Both the position numbers and the translations under genes were made by a program. From Ga0077527 sp964533495 (GTDB lineage: Bacteria > Pseudomonadota > Gammaproteobacteria > Burkholderiales > SG8-41), in contig CAZHJU010000014.1 in assembly GCA_964533495.1 (NCBI GenBank), positions 1 through 64,000 on the forward strand: DNA of 64,000 nucleotides, read 5' to 3'. Within the stretch, counting starts at the first letter, position 1, and each line of letters begins with the position of its first letter. Positions 52,064 to 60,257 of the stretch are shown here, one piece after another. The notes under the pieces are model-generated. The model worked only from the letters and a program-made list of their open reading frames with translations. It did not search any database and had not been told where the DNA came from.

Positions 52064-52656
52064 CCGACACGACCCGCGTCAAGACTGCATGCTCCTGCGG
52101 CACCTCCCACACCCGTCCCGACAGCACCGGGCGCCGCGCGCTGCTCCGGTTCGCCGGGCTCGCCGCGCTCGGCTTCGCCGGCGGCCTCGCTGGCTGCGAC
52201 TCCGGCGGCAGCGGCCAGGCCCGCGGCCCGGCCGAGATCGGTCCGGGCTCCGCCTGCCATCTCGACGGCATGCTGCTCGCCGAGTACCCCGGCCCCAAGG
52301 GCCAGATCCTCGTCGCCGGCCTCGTCGAGCCGATGTTCTTTTGCGACACGACGGAACTCTTCAACACCGTGCTCGCCGGCGAGCAGGCGCTGCGGATCGA
52401 AGGCATCTACGTGCAGGACATGGGGCAGGCCAAGTGGGAAGAGCCCCGCGGCCACTGGTTCGACGCGCGCCAGGGCTGGTACGTGATCGGCAGCAAGCGC
52501 CACGGCTCGATGGGCCCCACCATCGCCAGCTTCGCGCAGGAAGCCGACGCCCGGCGCCACGCCGCCGACTACGGCGGCAAGGTGCTGAAGTACGAGCAGA
52601 TCACCCGCGAGATGGTCGACCTCAGCGGCGGCGCGCTGCACGACCAGCGGATGTAG
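52060..52656 (+). CDS. nosL: NosL, outer-membrane-type copper chaperone lipoprotein
   Basis: 198 residues from the ATG at 52060. A lipobox LAGC follows a hydrophobic segment around residues 30-45. The NosL domain contains AEIGPGSACHLDGMLLAEY, with the Cys and Met expected to bind Cu(I) (usually CxxxM). It delivers copper to NosD for CuZ. The N-terminus before the signal (CSCGTSHTRPDSTGRR) is unusually long and Cys-containing. Last gene of the nos operon. Confidence 0.92.
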   Translation: MTDTTRVKTACSCGTSHTRPDSTGRRALLRFAGLAALGFAGGLAGCDSGGSGQARGPAEIGPGSACHLDGMLLAEYPGPKGQILVAGLVEPMFFCDTTELFNTVLAGEQALRIEGIYVQDMGQAKWEEPRGHWFDARQGWYVIGSKRHGSMGPTIASFAQEADARRHAADYGGKVLKYEQITREMVDLSGGALHDQRM

Positions 52657-52762
52657 CGCCGTCGAAGACGCGGCGCGACTGAACTAACCGCGTAATCCAC
52701 CGCACCACGGCGGCGCAGGCCGGGCCATGCGGGAATCGGGACTACCGCAGTACGCCAGGCCT

Positions 52763-53203
52763 CTAAGCCTTGCGCCGCGCGGCGGCGCCCGGCCCGACAC
52801 CGCCCGCCACCTCGGCCAGCGTGACGCCGTCGAGTTCGGCCATGAATTTCGCCAGCCCGCGCCTGAGCACCGCCTTCAGGCGGCAGACGTCGCCGATGCG
52901 GCAGGTGTTGCGCGCGGCATCGAAGCATTCCACCAAGGTCATGTCTTTCTCGGTCCTGCGAACCACGTCGCCGATGGTGATCCCGGCGGCCGGCTTCATC
53001 AGCCTGAGCCCACCGCCGCGGCCACGCGTGGTCTTGAGCAGCCCGAGTTCGGCGAGCGTCATCACGATCTTGGTGAGGTGCGTGCGTGAAATGCCGTGGA
53101 CCCTGGCGATTTCGCTGATGGTGGCCGGTGCGCTCCGCTCCGCCGTGGCGGCGCAGTACATCAGCACCCGCAGGCTGTAGTCCGTCCATTGCGTCAGATG
53201 CAC
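52763..53203 (-). CDS. nsrR: Rrf2 family NO-sensing repressor NsrR
   Basis: 146 residues. The winged helix is typical (MHLTQWTDYSLRVLMYCAA, then GISRTHLTKIVMTLAELGLL and TTRGRGGGLRLMKP). The cluster cysteines C93, C101 and C107 (spacing x7, x5) should hold the [4Fe-4S] cluster that NO destroys. It is next to the nos genes, in the opposite direction. A perfect NsrR palindrome is present upstream of nosZ. Confidence 0.93.
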   Translation of the reverse strand: MHLTQWTDYSLRVLMYCAATAERSAPATISEIARVHGISRTHLTKIVMTLAELGLLKTTRGRGGGLRLMKPAAGITIGDVVRRTEKDMTLVECFDAARNTCRIGDVCRLKAVLRRGLAKFMAELDGVTLAEVAGGVGPGAAARRKA

Positions 53204-53277
53204 GCGCCGCCTCCGTTCCTTTCACGTGCCCCGACGCCGTCCGCCCCGTCACCGGCCGGCAAGGCCGCGGAAAAAAT

Positions 53278-53490
53278 TCAGCGGGAAGTCCTGCGCAGCG
53301 GAATCACTTCCGCCTCCGGCTGCAGCGAGAACTTCACCGCGCCGGGCCAGTCGATGCGTTCGATGACACGGTTGTTGTTGGCCGCCCAGAACCGCGCGGT
53401 GTCTTCGGTCATCGGCGTGCGCACCAGGCGCCAGCGCGTCTTGCCCGAACGGTCCTTCTCCTGCACGCGCCACTTGTAGAGGGTTTCCAT
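53278..53490 (-). CDS. Small hypothetical protein
   Basis: 70 residues from the ATG at 53490 (METLYKWRVQEKDRSGKTRW). Trp/Arg-rich with no signal peptide and no known motif that I recognise. An in-frame upstream start would add an unlikely Arg/Pro-rich leader. Confidence 0.6.
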   Translation of the reverse strand: METLYKWRVQEKDRSGKTRWRLVRTPMTEDTARFWAANNNRVIERIDWPGAVKFSLQPEAEVIPLRRTSR

Positions 53491-53602
53491 GTCGATTCCC
53501 CTGTCAGGCCGGGCGGATCGCGCCCGGGACGGCCATCTTAGCCGTACCTGCCGCGCACGGCCAGCCGGGGGGATTAGAATCTCCCGCAACCACGGAGGCC
53601 CC

Positions 53603-54220
53603 ATGAAACTCTACGGCAGTCCCGGCAGCCCCTACGCGCGCAAGGTGCGCATCGTGCTCGCGGAAAAAAACATTCCGCACGACTACATCGTCGCCCGCGG
53701 CTCAGCGCCGGATTCGCCAGTGCCGGCCTTCAATCCGCTGGGCAAGATTCCGACCCTGGTCCGCGACGACGGGCGCGCGCTCTACGACTCGCCGGTGATC
53801 GTCGAATGGCTCGATGCCCTCGGCAGCGGACCGAAACTGATCCCGGAGGATTTCGAATCGCGCATCGAGGTCAGGCGCTGGGAAGCGCTGGGGGACGGCA
53901 TCGCCGAGGCCACCGTCAACATCAACCACGAATACCGCGAGCCGGCGGAGAAGCAGCGCACCGCGGCCTGGTTCGAAAAGCAGCGTCAGAAAATCGACCG
54001 CGGCCTCGCGCTGATGGAACGCGACCTCGGCAGCCGGGAGTTCTGCTTCGACGGCCGCTTCACGCTGGCCGACATCGCCACCGGCTACGCGCTGGGCTAC
54101 CTCGATTTCGCGCTGCCGGAAGTGGAATGGCGCAAGGCGCACCCGGCGCTGGCACAACTCGCCGCGCGGCTGGCGGCGCGGCCCTCCTTCAGCAGCACCG
54201 TGCAGACGCCGAGGACCTGA
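53603..54220 (+). CDS. Glutathione S-transferase family protein
   Basis: 205 residues. The thioredoxin-like N-domain begins MKLYGSPGSPYARKVRIVLAE, with Ser/Pro at the catalytic place, and has NPLGKIPTLV with the cis-proline and DSPVIVEWLD for glutathione binding. The helical C-domain ends with FTLADIATGYALGYLD. GGAGG precedes the ATG. Substrate unknown. Confidence 0.92.
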   Translation: MKLYGSPGSPYARKVRIVLAEKNIPHDYIVARGSAPDSPVPAFNPLGKIPTLVRDDGRALYDSPVIVEWLDALGSGPKLIPEDFESRIEVRRWEALGDGIAEATVNINHEYREPAEKQRTAAWFEKQRQKIDRGLALMERDLGSREFCFDGRFTLADIATGYALGYLDFALPEVEWRKAHPALAQLAARLAARPSFSSTVQTPRT

Positions 54221-54226
54221 ACGGCC

Positions 54227-54868
54227 TCAGAACACCGCCGGCAGCAGCAACCCGAAGGCGCCGATCAGCAGCAGCGCCATCAGCGTGATGATGACCCCGG
54301 CGGCGCGCGGATGCGCCGCCACCTGCGCATCGAGCCCGGTGTTCATCGCGTCGGCGCCCTTGGCCATGCGCCGCTCCGAATACCAGTCGCTGCCGCGCGC
54401 CTCCATCCGCGACAGCAGGCCCGGAAAAAACGCGAGCAGGATGCCGACGGCGATGCCCAGCGCATTGCCGGCAATCAACAGCCAGCGCGCGCTGTCGGCG
54501 AGCCACAGCGCGAGATCCGGCCGCAGCGATTCCAGGCCCAGCAGGCGGGCCGCCGCGCGGGCGTCATACTGCGTCAGCAGGCCGGAAATCGCGAACACGC
54601 CGGCGGCGATCACGAAGACTGCGATCAGGTGCCGACGGCGGCGCACCAGCGGCTGCGTGTCGCGGGGAATCTCCAGCGGCCGCGTCGCGCGCCGCATCGA
54701 CACCCAACGGTTCAGCGTCCCGAAAAAACGCAGCGCCGCGGCGCTGCGGAGGATCAGGGCCGCACCCGCCGCAAGCAGCACGAGGCCGCTGATGAAAAAA
54801 AACAGCACCGCCGATTGCGCAAACCACAGGCGAAACACCGGCGTATCGAGCAGGTTCAGCACGTCCAT
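54227..54868 (-). CDS. Hypothetical integral membrane protein
   Basis: 213 residues from the ATG at 54868, preceded by AAGGAG. Four hydrophobic segments: SAVLFFFISGLVLLAAGAAL, LIAVFVIAAGVFAISGLL, LLIAGNALGIAVGILLAFF, and VIITLMALLLIGAFGLLL. No family recognised. Convergent with the GST gene, 6 bp apart. Confidence 0.75.
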   Translation of the reverse strand: MDVLNLLDTPVFRLWFAQSAVLFFFISGLVLLAAGAALILRSAAALRFFGTLNRWVSMRRATRPLEIPRDTQPLVRRRRHLIAVFVIAAGVFAISGLLTQYDARAAARLLGLESLRPDLALWLADSARWLLIAGNALGIAVGILLAFFPGLLSRMEARGSDWYSERRMAKGADAMNTGLDAQVAAHPRAAGVIITLMALLLIGAFGLLLPAVF

Positions 54869-55156
54869 GGACCGCTCCTTCACAAGACCGCCGGCCAGGC
54901 CGGCAGACGGTTCCGCATCTTACCCGGCAAGCCCGCGCTGGAATTCCGCCGCGGCCGCGTTTATTCTCTGGGCATTCCACAACAACAGGCGCTGCGCGCT
55001 CCCGCGACACGTGCCACGACGGGAACAACACCTTCAACCCCGGGCCAATCTTCGCGGCCATGACGGGGCGGTATTTCATAAGTTATTGATTATATTGATA
55101 TTTTTATGAATCTCGCTCTCAACCCGACGCAGGCTGCCAGCCACCGCTGACCACCG
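54869..55156. other. Intergenic region containing an AT-rich palindrome
   Basis: No gene supported. It contains the divergent promoter area and the AT-rich element at 55075-55110. Confidence 0.4.
55075..55110. repeat. AT-rich palindromic element, copy 6
   Basis: Arms TTCATAA (55075-55081) and TTATGAA (55104-55110) flank GTTATTGATTATATTGATAT. It shares ATAAGTTATTG with the copies at 3.6 and 7.6 kb and ATTGATATTTTTAT with that at 33.8 kb. Confidence 0.6.
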
Positions 55157-55738
55157 ATGTTCCGCCTCCGCGACAGTGAATTCCTGATGCGCCACCGTCC
55201 GGCGATCTTCGGATTGATGTGGGGCGTGATGGGCATCGCACTGCTGATGGCGGCGCTGCAGGGCCGGACCGTTCCCGGCCGCGAGGATCTGCGTCAGGCC
55301 TCGGGCATCATTGACGGGCTGCGCACCGACAGCCGCTACGTCCGCTACGGCCCCAACGTCGACATCCTCCACCTGCGGCTGCGTGGCGCGGACACTGAAT
55401 ACGTGATCGACAGCGGGCGCATGAACGGCCCCGGCCCCTACTATCGCGCCAGCCGCGCGCTGCGCCGCGGCAGCCCGGTCACGCTGTGGTACGAGCCGCA
55501 CCCCGATTTCGGCAACCGCCTGTGGCAGATCGACCAGCAGGGCCGCCGCCTGCTCGACTACCGCGAAACCTTCGACCACGAAACCGGCGAGCAGATGAAC
55601 AGCTGGCTGTGGCTGCTCGGCTACCTCGGCGCCACCCTGGCCGTGGTGCCGTTGCTGCTGGCCTGGCACAAGCGCCTGCGGGCAGGCGAGGCGAAGAACA
55701 AGAAACCCGGCAGGGACAGACACAACATGACTATCTGA
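55157..55738 (+). CDS. Hypothetical membrane protein (DUF3592-like layout)
   Basis: 193 residues with two hydrophobic segments (IFGLMWGVMGIALLMAALQG near 18-37 and WLLGYLGATLAVVPLLLAW near 153-172) enclosing a periplasmic beta-rich domain (HLRLRGADTEYVIDSG, GSPVTLWYEPHPDFGN). That layout is like DUF3592 proteins. No function assigned. Confidence 0.7.
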   Translation: MFRLRDSEFLMRHRPAIFGLMWGVMGIALLMAALQGRTVPGREDLRQASGIIDGLRTDSRYVRYGPNVDILHLRLRGADTEYVIDSGRMNGPGPYYRASRALRRGSPVTLWYEPHPDFGNRLWQIDQQGRRLLDYRETFDHETGEQMNSWLWLLGYLGATLAVVPLLLAWHKRLRAGEAKNKKPGRDRHNMTI

Positions 55739-55762
55739 TTTCTCATGGATACCTACCGCCAC

Positions 55763-55847
55763 CGTCATTCCGGGCGCGCGAAGCGCGACCCGGAATCCAG
55801 CGCCGGATGCAACAAACCACTGGATCCCGGCATACGCCGGAATGACG
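55763..55847. repeat. Dispersed inverted repeat of the CGTCATTCC type
   Basis: CGTCATTCC (55763-55771) faces GGAATGACG (55839-55847), with inner pieces GGAATCCAG and CTGGATCCC also complementary. This matches a widespread short interspersed repeat of proteobacterial genomes (CGTCATTCC...GGAATCCAG). It lies just before the lyase gene. Confidence 0.75.
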
Positions 55848-55876
55848 AACAAACCAACTGACAAAAAGCAACCCGC

Positions 55877-57331
55877 ATGAGCGACACCACCAACACCCTC
55901 GACATCAACGCCACCTTCCGCAGCGGCGGCCGTTCCATCGAATGGCTCGACGAAATCAACAAGGCTTCTATCGTCATGCTGGCCGAAACCGGCATCGTGC
56001 CGAAGGACGTCGCCGCGCGTATCGCCAAAGGCATCGCGCAACTGATCGAGAACGAACGCACGGGCGCCAACAACACCACGCCGCGCACGTCGGCGGATTA
56101 CCTCGACTACGAACCGCGGCTGATCGCGCTGGCCGGACCGGAAGCCTCGCGGCTGCACACCGGCCGCAGCCGGCAGGACCTGGCCTCGACCATCGCGCGG
56201 ATGAACCTGCGCGACCAGTTGCTGCAGGTCACGCAGGCGGTGATCGCCGCGCGCGAAAGCCTGCTCAAACGCGCCGGGGAACATATCGAGACCATCATCC
56301 CCGCCTACACCCACGGCGTGCAGGCCCAACCGACGACGTTTGCCCACTACCTGCTCGCCTTCGAGTCTGCGCTCGCGCGCGCGACCGAGCGCCTGCAGCA
56401 AGTCTATGCACGGGTAAACAAATGTCCGCTCGGCGCGGCGGCACTGGCCACCTCCAGCTTCCCGCTCGACCGCCACCGCCTGGCGGAACTGCTGGGTTTC
56501 GACGGCCTAGTCGAAAACGCCTACGACGCCAACCACCTCGCGCCCATCGACAGCGCGCTGGAAGTCGCCGGCGCCTACAGCATCCTCATGGTCGAGACCG
56601 GCATGTTCGCGCAGGACATCCACGCCCAGTACGCCGAACCCCGGCCCTGGTTCATGCTGGCCGAAGGCAAGCTCACCGGCACCAGCAGCATCATGCCGCA
56701 GAAGCGCAACCCCGCGGCCCTCGAACAACTGCGCGCGCAATCGAGCATCACGCTGAGTGAAATGCAGACCATGACCTGGGTATCGCACAACAACCGCACG
56801 GGCATGTTCGACTACCGCATGTACGACCCGGTGCCGGCGACGCGGCTGCTGAAGGTGCTGGAAATCCTGAAACAGGTCGCCGATGCCATCGTCGTCAACA
56901 AGGAACGCGCGCTGGAAGAGGTCAACGCCGACTACTCCACCACCACCGAGATCGCCGATGCGCTGCTGCAGAAGGCCGAAGTGCCGTTTCGCATTGGGCA
57001 TCACTTCGCCAGCAAGCTGACGGATTACGGGCGGGGCAAGGGCTTAAGGCTGCAGGAGATTCCGTTTGCGGAGGCGCAGCGGATTTATGAGGAACCGGCC
57101 AAGAGCAAGATGCCGCTGACGGAGAAGGAATTCCGCGAGGTGATCAGTGCGGAATATATGGTATCTGAGAGGAAGGGATTGGGGGGACCACAGAGTGAAG
57201 AAACCAAACGGAAGCTTTCCGAAACCGTGACCCAAACCAAAACGAGCATTGGTTGGTTAAACGATCAGCTCAAAAAAACTAACCAAACAAAAGGAGTCAT
57301 TGGCACAACGTTTAGCAAACTGATTAAATAA
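55877..57331 (+). CDS. Argininosuccinate lyase family protein
   Basis: 484 residues of the fumarase/aspartase superfamily. The signature GTSSIMPQKRNPAALEQLR holds the catalytic serine loop. Other conserved regions are LHTGRSRQDLAST and ATSSFPLDRHRLAELLGFDG. It may be true ArgH or a paralogue acting on another adduct. From about 57130 on, the coding sequence turns markedly AT-rich, covering roughly the last 55 codons (SEETKRKLSETVTQTKTS...). This is the edge of a low-GC island. Confidence 0.88.
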   Translation: MSDTTNTLDINATFRSGGRSIEWLDEINKASIVMLAETGIVPKDVAARIAKGIAQLIENERTGANNTTPRTSADYLDYEPRLIALAGPEASRLHTGRSRQDLASTIARMNLRDQLLQVTQAVIAARESLLKRAGEHIETIIPAYTHGVQAQPTTFAHYLLAFESALARATERLQQVYARVNKCPLGAAALATSSFPLDRHRLAELLGFDGLVENAYDANHLAPIDSALEVAGAYSILMVETGMFAQDIHAQYAEPRPWFMLAEGKLTGTSSIMPQKRNPAALEQLRAQSSITLSEMQTMTWVSHNNRTGMFDYRMYDPVPATRLLKVLEILKQVADAIVVNKERALEEVNADYSTTTEIADALLQKAEVPFRIGHHFASKLTDYGRGKGLRLQEIPFAEAQRIYEEPAKSKMPLTEKEFREVISAEYMVSERKGLGGPQSEETKRKLSETVTQTKTSIGWLNDQLKKTNQTKGVIGTTFSKLIK

Positions 57332-57407
57332 ATCAACTCCGCCACCCACAGATTGCTGCGTGATCATGCAGCATTAATTGAGAGAACCGATTATCCAGTC
57401 GCTTTGA

Positions 57408-58088
57408 TTACCCCACCTTGTATTGGGCCTTACGCTGAAACATTGCCAATTGCTCAACATGGCCTTTACGTTTTGCCTTCCCAAGCCGGGAGTTTTGCTC
57501 AACATCTTCATTACCCCATTGAGACCAACCTGATCGACAAAATCTTGCAAAAAGTTCGAGATAGGGGCCAGGCGAGCACGATTCAACTATTCCGTAAATA
57601 CCGTCTGGTTTACGCGAATGCTCTCTTTTTTGGGAAACCATAATGTTTGTCTGACGCCTCCCGGGCGGAAGAGTACGCATGTGCCCCCGCACACCGAACA
57701 AAACCAACTCCGTGACATTCCTAAAGTAAAAACCAACCCCGCGACCGTCGGGCCCTCCGTCTTTTCTAACCTTGTACCAAACCAAATTTGATTTGTACTT
57801 GAAGCCCCATGCACGCATAACCTGAAGCCCTTCAGCCAATAGCGCATTAGGCACCCATAGGTACAAATGTGAATTTTCCGCAGAAACCTGCGCCACCGGA
57901 ATCTCACAGATTTCTTCTAAATCCATGGTCGGATAACGAAGCAATCTCTGATGCTCAGGCGCCATCTTTCCCGTCCGATTCTCGAACCGCCAAGGTGGAT
58001 CGGCAACGATGGTTGAATAAAGTCCGGTTACCTTCGCCGCAAAATCCTGCGCGGCGGTCGGCCTGGCAATGCTAACTATTTTTGTCAT
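57408..58088 (-). CDS. MT-A70 family adenine-N6 DNA methyltransferase
   Basis: 226 residues from the ATG at 58088. It has the DPPW catalytic motif (residues 30-33, in STIVADPPWRFE) and the segments YLWVPNALLAEGLQVMRAWG and LVWYKVRKDG, typical of MT-A70 enzymes. Its start overlaps the end of the restriction enzyme gene by 17 bp in another frame. It presumably protects the host DNA at the nuclease target. AT-rich compared with the chromosome. Confidence 0.88.
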   Translation of the reverse strand: MTKIVSIARPTAAQDFAAKVTGLYSTIVADPPWRFENRTGKMAPEHQRLLRYPTMDLEEICEIPVAQVSAENSHLYLWVPNALLAEGLQVMRAWGFKYKSNLVWYKVRKDGGPDGRGVGFYFRNVTELVLFGVRGHMRTLPPGRRQTNIMVSQKREHSRKPDGIYGIVESCSPGPYLELFARFCRSGWSQWGNEDVEQNSRLGKAKRKGHVEQLAMFQRKAQYKVG

Positions 58089-58662
58089 AGAGGGAAGATT
58101 TGATTCCAAAAACCAGCAATGGGCAACCAGCGCCACCACCGCCTTGAATTCGGGGAAGCAACTTTGACATATGAGTAGTCGAGTTGCCGTAAGACGAGCC
58201 TCGACCCAGGGAATTGAAAATTTTCTGGAGTTCGTCCGACCGGGTGATGATCACACCAACCGACACCACACGTAAATCAAACAACAAACGAAAATTGTTT
58301 AAATCTCGATCAAAAAAAGGATCTTTGTTATTCCACTCGATCTCCAAAGCTATCCTATTTTTAAAGCAATCAACCTCGTGCGTAGGAGAGTCAATCTGCG
58401 TCTGATCAACCACAATTCTGGTATCAAAGTTTTTTGCTACCCAACCGTACCTTGATAATTCGCCGTCGATCCATTTTGAAATCGGCGATTTATTACCACC
58501 GCCCTTGGCTATCCAGCTTTTTCTAACCCTGAAACGGGTAAGAACATCTACGATCTCGTTCAGCTCATGGGGAAAATCACGCGCCAAAATTGCACAAGCG
58601 TGTCGCCATTGATGCACCTCATAATTTTCCCTGATGAATTGGGGGAAGACGTCAATTGCCAT
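58072..58662 (-). CDS. BglII/BstYI family type II restriction endonuclease
   Basis: 196 residues. The core reads DCFKNRIALEIEWNNKDPFF, with D98, E107 and E109 spaced D-x8-E-x-E as in the PD-(D/E)xK-related active sites of BglII and BstYI. RLLFDLRVVSVGVIITRSDEL follows, also typical of the family. Family members cut AGATCT or RGATCY; the specificity here is not certain. It precedes the methyltransferase gene in the same operon. Confidence 0.88.
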   Translation of the reverse strand: MAIDVFPQFIRENYEVHQWRHACAILARDFPHELNEIVDVLTRFRVRKSWIAKGGGNKSPISKWIDGELSRYGWVAKNFDTRIVVDQTQIDSPTHEVDCFKNRIALEIEWNNKDPFFDRDLNNFRLLFDLRVVSVGVIITRSDELQKIFNSLGRGSSYGNSTTHMSKLLPRIQGGGGAGCPLLVFGIKSSLYDKNS

Positions 58663-58741
58663 GAACTGATTCCCAAAAAGTATCCCTAAGCCAATTGCGC
58701 TCGCAGAATATACTGACAGTCATTGCAACGGCAAGAATTCT

Positions 58742-58772
58742 TTAAGTAATTGTTTTATAAATATTTAGCTGT
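58742..58772. repeat. AT-rich element, copy 7
   Basis: TTAAGTAATTGTTTTATAAA, then TATTTAGC, shares the AAGT-TTG-TTTTAT core with the other copies. It lies between the restriction gene and the aminotransferase gene. Being in an already AT-rich island, its membership is less sure. Confidence 0.35.
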
Positions 58773-58810
58773 CACCACCTCAATAAAAACAATCCCGCAA
58801 AAGGATATCC

Positions 58811-60016
58811 ATGCCCCCAGCCCCCTTCGACTTCACCTCACTCTTACCCCCTAACCTCCCACCCGCCGCCGCCCGCTGGACCGGCCGCCCCAAATACGAT
58901 TTCACCGGCGGCAACAACGATCCGGACGCGCTGCCGCTCGACGGCCTGATTGCGGCGGCCGATGCGGTGCTGCGGCGAGAGGGGCGTACGCTGTCGACCT
59001 ACGGGCTCAACAGCGGCCCGCAGGGTTACCGCGCGCTGCGCGATTTCCTCGCAAGCAAGCTCAAACGCGATGCCGGCATCGCCTGTTCCGCCGATGACAT
59101 CCTGATCACCTCGGGTTCGCTGCAGGCGCTGGATCTCGTCAACCACGCGCTGCTTGCGCGCGGCGATACCGTGATCATCGAGGAGGATTGCTACCAGGGT
59201 TCGATCAATCGCCTGCTGCGGCTGGGCGTGACGCCGGTCGGCATTCCGCTCGACCGCGACGGCCTGCGCATCGACGCGCTCGAAGCCGCGCTGGCTGATT
59301 TGAAGCGCAAGGGCGTCCGTCCCAAGTACATTTACACCATCCCGACGGTACAGAACCCGACCGCCACCGTGCTGCCGCCGGAGCGGCGTGCGGCGCTGCT
59401 GCAACTGGCCTCGGACCACGGTGTGCCGGTGTTCGAGGACGACTGCTATGCCGATCTCACGTGGTCGGGCCAGCGCCCGCCGGCGCTGCACGCCCTGAGC
59501 GATCACGGCAACGTCATCTACATCGGCTCCTTCTCGAAGACCATCGCGCCCGCCCTGCGTGTGGGCTACATCGTGGCACCGTGGTCGATCCTGTCGCGCA
59601 TGCTGGCAATCAAGACCGATGCCGGCTCCGGCGCGCTGGAGCAGATGGTGCTGGCGGAATACTGCACGGCGCATTTCTCGAAACATATGCCGGTGCTGCG
59701 CAAGAGCCTGCGCGCGAAGCTGGTGACGCTGATGGAGGCGCTCCGGGCGCAGTTCGGGACGGCAGCGGCATTCGACGACCCGCAGGGCGGCATCTTCCTG
59801 TGGGTGAAACTGCCGGACGGCGTGGATGCACTGCAGCTCTGCAAGCTGGCGCAGGCCGCGGGTGTGGCCATCAATCCCGGGCCCGAATGGTCGGTGAACA
59901 AGGCCCATGCCCGAAGCCGCCTGCGGCTGTGCTTCGCCAACCTGAGCCATGAGGAAATCAATCAGGGGGTGGCGGCACTGGCGGAGGTTTGCCGGCGGGA
60001 GTTCGGGGTGCCGTGA
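58811..60016 (+). CDS. PLP-dependent aminotransferase, class I/II (MocR/2-aminoadipate-like)
   Basis: 401 residues. The cofactor lysine is in IYIGSFSKTIAPALRVGYI, and the aspartate and tyrosine that hold PLP are in VFEDDCYADLTWSG. TYGLNSGPQGYRALRDFLA is typical of the AAT-I group related to LysN/2-aminoadipate aminotransferases. An AAAGGAT site precedes the ATG. Substrate unknown. Confidence 0.9.
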   Translation: MPPAPFDFTSLLPPNLPPAAARWTGRPKYDFTGGNNDPDALPLDGLIAAADAVLRREGRTLSTYGLNSGPQGYRALRDFLASKLKRDAGIACSADDILITSGSLQALDLVNHALLARGDTVIIEEDCYQGSINRLLRLGVTPVGIPLDRDGLRIDALEAALADLKRKGVRPKYIYTIPTVQNPTATVLPPERRAALLQLASDHGVPVFEDDCYADLTWSGQRPPALHALSDHGNVIYIGSFSKTIAPALRVGYIVAPWSILSRMLAIKTDAGSGALEQMVLAEYCTAHFSKHMPVLRKSLRAKLVTLMEALRAQFGTAAAFDDPQGGIFLWVKLPDGVDALQLCKLAQAAGVAINPGPEWSVNKAHARSRLRLCFANLSHEEINQGVAALAEVCRREFGVP

Positions 60017-60048
60017 TGTCCGCGGCAATCGGCCGGACAATCTTCGCA

Positions 60049-60115
60049 GCCTCTCACCCCAACCCTCTGCCTCCCTTCAAGGGCCCCCTTGTCCCCGCAA
60101 GCGGGGGAGAGGAAG
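60049..60115. repeat. CCTCTC-type palindromic intergenic repeat
   Basis: CCTCTCACCCCAACCCTCTG at the start and CCCCGCAAGCGGGGGAGAGG at the end resemble the widespread CCCTCTCCC...GGGAGAGGG repeat of proteobacteria. CCCCGCAAGCGGGG is itself a hairpin. It lies downstream of the aminotransferase gene. The copy appears degenerate. Confidence 0.55.
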
Positions 60116-60257
60116 ATTGTCATTTGACCAAGTAATCCCAGTATCGGGTTTTCATGTCATTTGACCGCATGGAATGAAAAAGACCGGTGCAACTACGCTG
60201 AATAGCGGCACCGGCCCCGTTTCCTTCCAATCTTTCAACGGTCTTTTACGTCACACC

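Larger units (their letters stand above)
57130..58800. other. Low-GC island with a restriction-modification pair
   Basis: Base composition drops sharply compared with the flanks, starting inside the end of the lyase gene and ending just before the aminotransferase gene. The island holds a methyltransferase and a restriction endonuclease. No integrase, transposase or clear flanking repeats were seen. Confidence 0.7.

Noticed and set aside
57353..57643. Plus-strand open frame of 96 codons in the low-GC island
   Set aside because: Antisense to the MT-A70 methyltransferase gene, which has the DPPW motif.
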